From contig CAXXLB010000014.1 in the NCBI GenBank assembly GCA_963664675.2, positions 496,001 through 560,000 of the forward strand: 64,000 bases of DNA. Reading direction: 5' to 3'. Made by a program: the position numbers and the translations under genes. This DNA is from JASGMR01 sp963664675. GTDB lineage: Bacteria > Thermotogota > Thermotogae > Petrotogales > Kosmotogaceae. The stretch's first letter is position 1. Every line of letters starts with the position of its first letter. This document shows positions 8,057 to 14,936 of this stretch, piece after piece. The notes beneath the pieces were generated by a model. It searched no databases, was not told the DNA's origin, and saw nothing but the letters and a program-made list of their open reading frames with translations.

Positions 8057-8086
8057 AATAAAAACCACCCGTTTAAGGGTGGCCAT
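8057..8086 (-). terminator. Rho-independent terminator of the rubredoxin operon
   Basis: Read on the minus strand, CCACCC, a 6-nt loop and GGGTGG (8065-8082) are followed by a T-run (A-run at 8060-8064 on the + strand). It lies just beyond the rubredoxin stop codon. Confidence 0.9.
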
Positions 8087-8088
8087 TA

Positions 8089-8250
8089 TTATTCCAGTTC
8101 TTCAAATTGACTCTTATCCACACCACACAATGGACAGACCCAATCATCCGGAAGATCTTCAAAAGCGGTACCCGCTTCAATACCGTTATCTACATCTCCC
8201 TCTTCCGGGTCATAAATGTAACCACAAACTGTACATCTGTACTTTTTCAT
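8089..8250 (-). CDS. Rubredoxin
   Basis: A 53-residue protein starting MKKYRCTVCGYIYDPEEGD, with the iron ligands C6, C9, C39 and C42 in CTVCGY and CPLCG. Length, spacing and the conserved aromatic residues are those of a classical rubredoxin. It carries single electrons in the cytoplasm. It lies 18 bp downstream of superoxide reductase on the same strand, with a terminator after it. Rubredoxin is the known electron donor of superoxide reductase, so the pair forms a complete superoxide-scavenging unit. Confidence 0.98.
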   Translation of the reverse strand: MKKYRCTVCGYIYDPEEGDVDNGIEAGTAFEDLPDDWVCPLCGVDKSQFEELE

Positions 8251-8268
8251 GAATCTAACCTCCGCAAA

Positions 8269-8613
8269 TTAAAGTTCAAAAATTTTTTCAGATTCCCATA
8301 AACCATGGATGTTACAATATGAAGTTGCAATAAACTTTCCGGGTTTTTCAAGTTTAATTTCTACACTCGCTTTTGGATATGTCGTAACAGGTGTAAATTC
8401 AAAATGAGCTAAATGAACTACAAGGGGATTATCATCATATTTAACGTACAAATCGATCCATTTGATATGATGTTCTATAGTGTTTGGATGGGGTATTTCT
8501 TTCCCTACCGATACCTCTACATTGAATTTATCATCTGACTTATTTATTTCGATTGCGGGGACATGCTTCTCGCCTTTCCAATCACCACTTTTAATGAATT
8601 CTCCTATTGCCAT
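8269..8613 (-). CDS. Superoxide reductase (neelaredoxin-type, 1Fe)
   Basis: 114 residues; reduces superoxide to hydrogen peroxide without releasing oxygen. It lacks the N-terminal desulforedoxin domain, so it is the one-iron class. The ligand set is visible: E15-K16-H17 (GEKHVP), H42 and H48 (HPNTIEHH), then C100 and H103 (YCNIHGLWE). Its AAAGGAGG Shine-Dalgarno lies before the ATG. It is transcribed leftward with rubredoxin from a promoter in the 137-bp region shared with the rightward ccdA-like gene. The peroxide it makes could be removed by the peroxiredoxin at 1494-2159. Confidence 0.97.
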   Translation of the reverse strand: MAIGEFIKSGDWKGEKHVPAIEINKSDDKFNVEVSVGKEIPHPNTIEHHIKWIDLYVKYDDNPLVVHLAHFEFTPVTTYPKASVEIKLEKPGKFIATSYCNIHGLWESEKIFEL

Positions 8614-8661
8614 TATTAAAAACCTCCTTTATTTGGAATCAATCTATTTAAAAACATAAAT

Positions 8662-8691
8662 ATTATAACATTAAATAAGAAATTAAACCAA
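8662..8691 (-). promoter_or_regulatory. Promoter of superoxide reductase-rubredoxin operon
   Basis: On the minus strand, TTGGTT (complement of 8686-8691), an 18-bp spacer and TATAAT (complement of 8662-8667). The -10 region is embedded in a 16-bp sequence repeated in inverted orientation at the ccdA promoter. Confidence 0.65.
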
Positions 8692-8700
8692 ATAAATAAT

Positions 8701-8729
8701 TTGTATGTCTAACTTTTTAATGTTATAAT
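8701..8729 (+). promoter_or_regulatory. Promoter of ccdA-thioredoxin operon
   Basis: TTGTAT (8701-8706), a 17-bp spacer and TATAAT (8724-8729), then the GGAGGG Shine-Dalgarno at 8738-8743. It is divergent from the superoxide reductase promoter. Confidence 0.65.
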
Positions 8730-8750
8730 ATACCTTGGGAGGGTATGAGT

Positions 8751-9479
8751 ATGAATGAAATTACCGCGCTTGCAACACAGAATCTAGGGGGCATATCGAC
8801 AATTGTTTCCCCAATAGTGTCTACTTCAGTGAGTTATGGCAGTGCATTTTTAGGAGGATTACTTTCATTTTTTTCTCCATGCGTGCTTCCATTGATACCT
8901 ATTTTTTTTGGTGTGTTAATGTCTGGTGTTAATAAGGGATTCAAAAGATTCTGGAAGGGAGCTTCTTTCGCTATTGGAATGTCCCTGTTTTTCTTTTTAT
9001 TGGGCATTGGAGCGGGAGGTTTGGGAACATTTATAAATAAAAATCAATTTATTATGAATGTTATATCCGGTTCTCTTTTCATCGTTTTTGGTTTTCTTTT
9101 TTTGTTTAACATCGGTTTTAAAAATGTCAACGTGAATTTTTCTAAATTTAAAAACAGTATTTTTAGTGGATTTATAATTGGTTCACTTATGGGAATAGTA
9201 TGGGTTCCATGTGCAGGACCGATTTTGGGATCTATTTTGGTGATTGCAGCGAATCAAAATACTGTGATTGAAGGGGGAATGCTTTTAATCATTTATTCTC
9301 TCGGTATGATAATTCCATTCCTTTTCTTGAGTGGAGTAGTTGCCAAGATATCTTCAAAGATCAATTTTGGTGGTGAGAGTAAAGTGAGAAAGATTTTAAG
9401 AATTGTTGTCTTTGCTTTGCTTGTTATAACAGGTATTTTGACAATAACTGGTCAATTAAATCTATTACAATTTTCTTAA
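8751..9479 (+). CDS. CcdA/DsbD-type thiol:disulfide transmembrane protein
   Basis: About 242 residues with six hydrophobic segments. The paired membrane cysteines that carry reducing equivalents across the membrane are C44 in PCVLPLIP and C154 in PCAGPILG. I place the start at 8751, 7 nt from GGAGGG; the ATG at 8745 is too close to that site. It is followed 16 bp later by an exported thioredoxin-like protein, its natural partner. No c-type cytochrome maturation genes are nearby, so a general extracytoplasmic reducing role is more likely than cytochrome assembly. Confidence 0.93.
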   Translation: MNEITALATQNLGGISTIVSPIVSTSVSYGSAFLGGLLSFFSPCVLPLIPIFFGVLMSGVNKGFKRFWKGASFAIGMSLFFFLLGIGAGGLGTFINKNQFIMNVISGSLFIVFGFLFLFNIGFKNVNVNFSKFKNSIFSGFIIGSLMGIVWVPCAGPILGSILVIAANQNTVIEGGMLLIIYSLGMIIPFLFLSGVVAKISSKINFGGESKVRKILRIVVFALLVITGILTITGQLNLLQFS

Positions 9480-9495
9480 AACAGGAGGAATAAGG

Positions 9496-10179
9496 ATGAA
9501 AAAATTTTTTATTATTGTAATGACATTAATTATTGGAACAAGTATTTTTGCTTATGATGATATTTATCAAGATGTCGAAAAAGCGCTCAAGCTTTCTCAG
9601 ATTGAAAATAAGATAACCTTAATGGTTTTTTCGAGTAAAAGTTGTATATATTGCGATAAGTTGAGGGAAGAAACTTTCAATGATGAAAAGGTCATGGAAA
9701 TTCTGGATGCGGGATTCAATGTTGTTGAAATTTTTCCTGAAGACAGAGAAACGAGTTTTATAATAAATGATCAGGAAATCAAAGCAAATTATAATCAACT
9801 TTCATCTATTTTTGGTGTGAGAGGAACGCCTTCGATGTTTTTTGTAAATTCAGATAATCAGGTTTTAACGAGTTTACCGGGATTTGTTCCCGCGGAATCT
9901 TTTATTCCCATTTTACAATTTTTGGGTAGTGAAGCATATTTAACCACTGATTTTCAGACTTTTTCCGAGAAAAGTAGTGATTATATAGGTAACAGGCTGA
10001 TAGAAAAAGTTGATCAAAATGAAGCGGATTTTGTTCTGAGTAATGATAAAAACGCTGTTTATATTAAGGAAGCGAGTGAACTTGAAAACATATTTTCAAC
10101 CGTGGTAGTTGAAAGTGAAACTCTTGCGGATGAATTGAACGAATCAGGTGTTTATAGAGTATTGTTAAAATCCGAATAA
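9496..10179 (+). CDS. Exported thioredoxin-like protein with extra C-terminal domain
   Basis: 227 residues. An N-terminal signal peptide (MKKFFIIVMTLIIGTSIFA) precedes a thioredoxin fold with C50-I-Y-C53 and the cis-proline P112 in GTPSMFF. The CxxC with an aromatic residue resembles SoxW/DsbD-gamma-like reductases that are kept reduced by CcdA. Residues about 165-227 form an additional domain whose NDKNAVYIKEASELEN text is weakly rhodanese-like, but it has no cysteine. It probably acts outside the membrane on oxidised thiols. It shares an operon with the ccdA-like gene and is followed by a terminator. Confidence 0.88.
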   Translation: MKKFFIIVMTLIIGTSIFAYDDIYQDVEKALKLSQIENKITLMVFSSKSCIYCDKLREETFNDEKVMEILDAGFNVVEIFPEDRETSFIINDQEIKANYNQLSSIFGVRGTPSMFFVNSDNQVLTSLPGFVPAESFIPILQFLGSEAYLTTDFQTFSEKSSDYIGNRLIEKVDQNEADFVLSNDKNAVYIKEASELENIFSTVVVESETLADELNESGVYRVLLKSE

Positions 10180-10197
10180 AAAGGGCCAAAAATAAAT

Positions 10198-10230
10198 AAA
10201 AAGGGGGGAGTTTATTCCGCCCTTTTTATT
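10198..10230. terminator. Bidirectional terminator
   Basis: AAAAAGGG...GGA (10198-10209) pairs with TCC...CCCTTTTT (10216-10227) with one internal mismatch. A- and T-runs on both sides let it serve the rightward thioredoxin gene and the leftward remnant that follows. Confidence 0.8.
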
Positions 10231-10232
10231 TT

Positions 10233-10337
10233 TTACAGTTTATTTTTCTTAATTTCTTCTATGAATTTTTGTATTCGTCTATTTTTAATGATTGTTTTTT
10301 CGTATAGTTCAGGTTTTTGAGTAGAATCACATATTTA
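10233..10337 (-). pseudogene. Remnant C-terminal tail of an unknown minus-strand gene
   Basis: On the minus strand, about 34 codons are open up to a stop at 10233-10235, abutting the shared terminator. The text is charged and protein-like (QKPELYEKTIIKNRRIQ, then KFIEEIKKNKL). An in-frame stop lies just upstream and there is no start codon or ribosome binding site, so this is probably the 3' end of a gene lost by deletion. Family not recognised. The rest of the gap to 10448 holds nothing I can identify. Confidence 0.4.
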
Positions 10338-10448
10338 CAATCAAATTATTTGTTACTTCGTTTGATATAAAATTCTATCGATTGATATCCTGGATATTAT
10401 TAATCATTTTTTATGAATAATTTGATTACGAAGATAATTAAAAAATGA

Positions 10449-11423
10449 TTATCCCACGTAGCAAACACTTTGACTCCATTTTCCACACCTATCACCCCAC
10501 ATGGCTATAATTTGACCATTGGATTCCACTTTAATTACCTCACAATTATTGGAACAACCATTACAGATGAAACTTGAAGGTACAAAGTTAGTTTTCAAAG
10601 AGGAAAATCCCCTGAATTTGGTTTTTACGTCATTTTTTTCTATATATTCTTTCGATAATATAGCTGCACCAATCGCGCCCATTACATTGAAATGTTTTGG
10701 AACAAATACCGTTGATTTCACTTCTTCCTGAAATGCCTTGATTATACCCTTATTTGCGGCTACACCGCCTTGAAATACGTATGGTGGACTTAGTTTTTTC
10801 CCTCTGCCAAGATTATTTATATAATTTCTGACCAAAGCTCTACACAATCCCATAATTATATCTGGCTTTGAGAATCCATATTGTTGCTTTGCAATCATAT
10901 CAGATTCCGCGAACACCGTACACCTTCCGGCTATTCTTACATTTACATCTGAGGTTAAAGCTAAATCACCAAACTGCTCTATAGGAACTTTCAAACGTTC
11001 GGATTGATGATCCAAAAAACTCCCTGTTCCGGCCGCACAAACGGTATTCATCGCAAAATCTACTACCATTTGGTCTTTTATCACTATTATTTTTGAATCC
11101 TGACCGCCAATTTCAAAAATGGTGTGTACATTTGGATGTTCATTTGTGGTAGCGACTGCGTGAGCGGTTATTTCATTTTTTACAATATCAGCGCCAATCA
11201 TTACACCCGCCAGTTGTCTACCGCTACCTGTGGTACCTACTCCAAGAACGTTAATATCTGATCCAACCTCGTTTTTGAGTGAATTTAGTCCGTGCTTAAT
11301 CATTTCAAGTGGTTGGCCGTTCGTTCTTGAGTAATATTTATACAGTAACTCATTTGAACTGTCAATAGCGACCACATTTATACTTACTGAACCAACATCG
11401 ACACCAATATAAACATCTTTCAT
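10449..11423 (-). CDS. BadF/BadG/HgdC-type ATP-dependent iron-sulfur activase
   Basis: 324 residues of the ASKHA ATPase fold. It opens YIGVDVGSVS and contains GVGTTGSGR, FEIGGQDSK and FQGGVAANKG. Cysteines C129 (NTVCAAGTGSF) and C168 (AGRCTVFAESDM) match those that bridge a [4Fe-4S] cluster between subunits in HgdC. Such activases use ATP hydrolysis to push a low-potential electron into a partner. A C-terminal four-cysteine patch (C287, C290, C294, C313) is extra. It is the last gene of a three-gene minus-strand operon with two HgdB-like proteins. The target is unknown. Confidence 0.9.
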   Translation of the reverse strand: MKDVYIGVDVGSVSINVVAIDSSNELLYKYYSRTNGQPLEMIKHGLNSLKNEVGSDINVLGVGTTGSGRQLAGVMIGADIVKNEITAHAVATTNEHPNVHTIFEIGGQDSKIIVIKDQMVVDFAMNTVCAAGTGSFLDHQSERLKVPIEQFGDLALTSDVNVRIAGRCTVFAESDMIAKQQYGFSKPDIIMGLCRALVRNYINNLGRGKKLSPPYVFQGGVAANKGIIKAFQEEVKSTVFVPKHFNVMGAIGAAILSKEYIEKNDVKTKFRGFSSLKTNFVPSSFICNGCSNNCEVIKVESNGQIIAMWGDRCGKWSQSVCYVG

Positions 11424-12523
11424 TTTTTGCCTCCACTAAAAACTTTTTCTTTTCTCTTTTTATTTCTGATTAAATCAATGAATGCTTCTATCCGTGTTAA
11501 ATTATTTGACTTTCCGGTTTGTTCATCGATAGACAGAGTCAGAACGGGAATATCATGATCTGATGTGATTTTTGGAATCACGCTTTGAGAGACCAGTTCA
11601 GGTAGGCATCCGAATGGCATGAGATGAATTATACCATCAAAACCTCTGTTTTTAAAATCAACGATATTTCCCACGGTGGTTTTTGCATGTCCACCTATCA
11701 GGATCTCTATATATTTTTCCCCTAAGTCCTGTATGGTTTTTTCGTGTTTTTCTCCGAATATATTATGTTCTACCCACTCTGACAGATAGAGTGATCTTTC
11801 TGCTTCACATCCTAAACTACAAAGCAAATTTTCAACATCCATATTTATAGAAGGTTCGATAACTACAAAAATCTCCCCGACTATACCGATCTTTATTTTT
11901 TCATCATCATTTACTTTTTTGAGTTCTATACTGTCGATCATTCTCTTACTTTCGGCTCTGGCTTCTAATAATTCTTTTTTTGAATATACCTCATCATAAA
12001 TTTTATATATTTCTCTCCATACTTCCAGAGATCGTCCCTTATTGATTTCGTAAGGAATCATCGTATGAATTTTCTTTTCAAATGTATCCAGATCTTTCAG
12101 AACGGGGAAAACTACCTTTGAAACTTTCACCATTTTTGAAATGGATTGTTTGTTCTTTATTTTGAAGAATTTCTTTATCGTTCCAAACAGATCCCTCTTC
12201 GGAGAATCAAAGATAATGAAATTCACATTATAGCCCATTTGTTTTAATATTCTTTGATGAACTTCGCCATAAAAACCAGCTCTACATGGGCCGTGACCCC
12301 CGCCGGACATTATTGTGTTGGCTCCAAGTTCACAGGCCTCAATGTAATTGCCCATAAGCATTTTGAAAGGTATACAGGCGAATTCAGGAGAATATTTTAC
12401 CCCCAAATCAATAGTTTTCTGCGTTGGAGCCGGGGGCATGATAACTTCAAAACCCATCATCTGAAGAAATTTTTTATAAACTATGACGTGTCCCAAATAT
12501 GGGAAAGAAACTTTATTACTCAA
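11420..12523 (-). CDS. HgdB-like/acyl-CoA dehydratase activase-related protein (A)
   Basis: 367 residues related to the 2-hydroxyacyl-CoA dehydratase beta-subunit fold. Candidate cluster ligands are C50 (PEFACIPFK), C64, C80 (GGGHGPC) and the Cys in MPFGCLPE. The C-terminal DEQTG...LTRIEAFIDLI text also occurs, varied, in the adjacent paralogue, so the two genes arose by duplication. The stop overlaps the activase start by 4 nt. No CoA-transferase, substrate dehydratase or fermentation enzyme lies nearby. A role as electron acceptor of the activase is likely; the reaction is unknown. Confidence 0.8.
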   Translation of the reverse strand: MSNKVSFPYLGHVIVYKKFLQMMGFEVIMPPAPTQKTIDLGVKYSPEFACIPFKMLMGNYIEACELGANTIMSGGGHGPCRAGFYGEVHQRILKQMGYNVNFIIFDSPKRDLFGTIKKFFKIKNKQSISKMVKVSKVVFPVLKDLDTFEKKIHTMIPYEINKGRSLEVWREIYKIYDEVYSKKELLEARAESKRMIDSIELKKVNDDEKIKIGIVGEIFVVIEPSINMDVENLLCSLGCEAERSLYLSEWVEHNIFGEKHEKTIQDLGEKYIEILIGGHAKTTVGNIVDFKNRGFDGIIHLMPFGCLPELVSQSVIPKITSDHDIPVLTLSIDEQTGKSNNLTRIEAFIDLIRNKKRKEKVFSGGKK

Positions 12524-13507
12524 TCAAGCACTCTCCTTTTCTTTTTTCCTCTTTAGCATATCTACAAAAGCCTCAATTCTTGTCTGTAAATGGTTTTCTC
12601 CTGTATGCTCATCTATTCGTATAGTCATAAAAGGTTTTTGCCTTATATCCGATTCTATCTCAAACAGTTTTCCCAAAAACGAATCGGGTCCACAACCGAA
12701 AGCTGTTAAATGAATTAATCCATCGATATTGTGATTTTTCAGAGAATAGTAACCTGCCCCTAAAAGTTTATTGCTGAAAGTCCAAAACAATCTCTTTTTG
12801 AGATGAGATATTTGACTGAGAACTGTTTTGTTATCAAGCATTTCAAATGTCATATAATCAACATTTAAATCATGTAATTTATCCAGAATATCCATGCTTA
12901 AAAATGGATCATAAACATTGTATACGTATCCTACCACAGCGATTTTAATATTATTTGAATTATTTTTTTTGTATACGATATTTTTTCTAACCATTTCAGC
13001 TGCTTTTTCCGCAGGAATACCTCTGAGTGCATTTCTTCTGAACTCAAGCCATTTGATATTCGCTTTTCTCGAAGCTCTTTTAATGTCTTCTTCATTTGTG
13101 TTGAGTTTATCACCCAATGAAATGTAATTTTTATAATTTGATATGTTTTCTGTTTTTGATTCTATATAGGTAGTCAGAATTCTATCGGAAATTTCAGGGG
13201 AACCGTTTCTTACAAGGTCCGGCAGTCCCATGAATTTCGGACAGAAAATCTCTCCCTTGTGAATTGAAATCATTCTTGGAACGAATGCATAATCAACATT
13301 TTTCTCATAAATTAAATATTTTAAATGACCTAAAAATATTTTTATCGGAACACATATTTCTGGAACTGCTGATTTTATACCCGTATCGACTATCTCTTTG
13401 TTGGAATATGGTGATACAATTACCTCGTGACCTAATTCCTTGAAAAATTCTTCCCAGAAAACACCGTAATAATAATACAATAAAGCCCTTGGAATTCCTA
13501 TTTTCAC
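12524..13507 (-). CDS. DUF2229/HgdB-like activase-related protein (B)
   Basis: 327 residues beginning MKIGIPRALLYYYYGVFWEE, the typical opening of DUF2229 proteins, usually found fused to large CoA-enzyme activases. Cysteines at C52 (PEICVPIK), C89 (EIFCPKF) and in TAFGCGPDS are the expected iron-sulfur ligands. It ends with DEHTGENHLQTRIEAFVDML, parallel to its downstream paralogue, which begins directly after this stop. Here the domains that many anaerobes carry as one giant protein are three separate genes. Function unknown. Confidence 0.8.
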   Translation of the reverse strand: MKIGIPRALLYYYYGVFWEEFFKELGHEVIVSPYSNKEIVDTGIKSAVPEICVPIKIFLGHLKYLIYEKNVDYAFVPRMISIHKGEIFCPKFMGLPDLVRNGSPEISDRILTTYIESKTENISNYKNYISLGDKLNTNEEDIKRASRKANIKWLEFRRNALRGIPAEKAAEMVRKNIVYKKNNSNNIKIAVVGYVYNVYDPFLSMDILDKLHDLNVDYMTFEMLDNKTVLSQISHLKKRLFWTFSNKLLGAGYYSLKNHNIDGLIHLTAFGCGPDSFLGKLFEIESDIRQKPFMTIRIDEHTGENHLQTRIEAFVDMLKRKKEKESA

Positions 13508-13570
13508 GCCTGTAACTCCTTTATAATTATTGACCAGTAATATTATAACACCCCTTTATTTTCTGTCAAT

Positions 13571-13600
13571 AAAAAATGGAGAGCAAAGCTCTCCATTTTT
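13571..13600 (-). terminator. Terminator after rpmE
   Basis: AAAAATGGAGAGC (13572-13584), a 3-nt loop and GCTCTCCATTTTT form a symmetrical hairpin with A- and T-runs on both sides. It terminates minus-strand rpmE. Confidence 0.9.
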
Positions 13601-13618
13601 ACGATTGGTTTAAAATAA

Positions 13619-13828
13619 TTAATATTTATCACCATATTTATTTCTAAACTTTTGAACTCTACCTTCAGAGTCTAACAGTAAAGAAGATCCATCACCTTTG
13701 TAAAACGGATGACATTGTGAACATAAATCTATCTTAATATTTGTTTCAGAAGACAAAAACTTGTGTTCAGCGCCGCATGCACATTTTACGGTTACTTCTT
13801 TCAATTCTGGATGTATGTTCTTTTTCAT
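13619..13828 (-). CDS. rpmE: Ribosomal protein L31 (zinc form)
   Basis: 69 residues from the start MKKNIHPELKEV, which matches the family N-terminus; an upstream in-frame ATG at 13858 would add ten non-homologous residues. Zinc ligands C16, C18 (CAC) and C36, C39 (CSQC) are intact, so this is the zinc-binding C+ type of L31. It binds the 50S central protuberance. It is a single-gene unit with its own terminator, divergent from the NYN gene. Confidence 0.95.
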   Translation of the reverse strand: MKKNIHPELKEVTVKCACGAEHKFLSSETNIKIDLCSQCHPFYKGDGSSLLLDSEGRVQKFRNKYGDKY

Positions 13829-13925
13829 CGAGACCCACTCCTCTTTTAATTTTTCCAAGAAATTATATCACAGGGATTTTTTTATGTCAAAGAATTTTTT
13901 TTATATTTGTGATATTCTCTTCGTT

Positions 13926-14936
13926 ATGAAGAATGAATATAGGGTTCTTGGGAAATATATTAAAGAAAAGTTACATTCGCCTAATTTTTTTAAATATTAT
14001 AGAATTCACAGAGAAGAGGTATTAAAAGTTTCGATTTCACTGAAAAACGGAGATAGAAATATATCTATGAATAAAAGGTTCTTTTCTCAAAATTCAGAAA
14101 TTGCTCTTTTAAAACCTGATGATATTTATTATTTGCTGAGTATTTTGAAACAGGGAAAATCATTTGAAAAGAAGGTAAAAATCATTAATGATTTTATAAA
14201 TATAAATATTCAGGATATATGCGAATTAATATTTTTATTGAATCCAAGAAAGTACCCTCCCGTGACAGGTATCGTTAGAAAAATAGTTAATTCTTCTTCC
14301 GATTATATTGAATGGTTGAGTTCATCAAAAAAATTTATAGATGAGTTCGTTGATGATTATGTAATGTTACATGCCATTCTATTATATGATGATAATAACG
14401 TTTATGATGACAAAGTGACTGACTTGAAAAAGACGTTGGAAAGAAGTTATAAAAATGAAAATAAATGGTTGACAGATATCAAAAGAAAAATAAGTGGCTT
14501 GGATTATTTTGAAACCGAACAGTTAAAAAAAGAATTGAAAATTGATGATTATCACAGGAATTTGATCTTTGAAAAAAATGTTTATGCTGTCATTGATGGG
14601 AGTAATGTGATTTATCCTGAAAATGGTAAACCGGATTTGATTATTCTGATGAATTTGATAGATGAAATAAAATCGGTTGGCATTCCTTTTTATCCAATTG
14701 AAATAGTATTTGACGAAAATATAAGATATGTTTTGTCTGGAAATCAGATAAGACTTTTGGAAGATCTTTTGAGAAGACCAAACTATAAGCTTTTTTCTCC
14801 TGCGGACATAAAAATAATTCAGCTCGCAAAGAAGAGCAAAGGATTGATCATAAGCAGAGATAATTATTCCGAGTATGATATCGGAAACATAAAAATAATT
14901 AAACCGGAGGAAATAAATGAAAGTTACAGATTTTGA
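13926..14936 (+). CDS. NYN/PIN-like ribonuclease domain protein
   Basis: 336 residues. The N-terminal two-thirds is an unrecognised, mostly helical region. Residues about 220-330 form a NYN (PIN-like, Zc3h12a-type) nuclease domain: VIDGSNV with the first catalytic Asp, VFDENIRYVL, a later Asp in SPADIKIIQLA, and LIISRDNYSEY with the last acidic residue. This acidic set binds metal for RNA cleavage. The family has roles in RNA decay and tRNA/rRNA maturation. The 3' end overlaps queA by 20 bp, coupling it to a tRNA modification gene. No strong Shine-Dalgarno precedes the ATG. Confidence 0.75.
   Translation: MKNEYRVLGKYIKEKLHSPNFFKYYRIHREEVLKVSISLKNGDRNISMNKRFFSQNSEIALLKPDDIYYLLSILKQGKSFEKKVKIINDFININIQDICELIFLLNPRKYPPVTGIVRKIVNSSSDYIEWLSSSKKFIDEFVDDYVMLHAILLYDDNNVYDDKVTDLKKTLERSYKNENKWLTDIKRKISGLDYFETEQLKKELKIDDYHRNLIFEKNVYAVIDGSNVIYPENGKPDLIILMNLIDEIKSVGIPFYPIEIVFDENIRYVLSGNQIRLLEDLLRRPNYKLFSPADIKIIQLAKKSKGLIISRDNYSEYDIGNIKIIKPEEINESYRF

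Larger units (their letters stand above)
8660..8731. repeat. Inverted 16-bp repeat spanning divergent promoters
   Basis: TTTAATGTTATAATAT at 8716-8731 occurs in exact reverse complement at 8660-8675. Each copy contains the -10 box of one divergent promoter plus ten identical flanking bases. The -10 box explains six matching positions; the other ten suggest a common control element or gene-region duplication. Confidence 0.8.

Noticed and set aside
8107..8301. 64-codon + strand frame
   Set aside because: It is antisense to rubredoxin and superoxide reductase, both with full ligand sets.
12254..12713. Two + strand frames within the HgdB-like genes
   Set aside because: Antisense to the minus-strand module, whose overlapping stops and starts and conserved cysteines are convincing.
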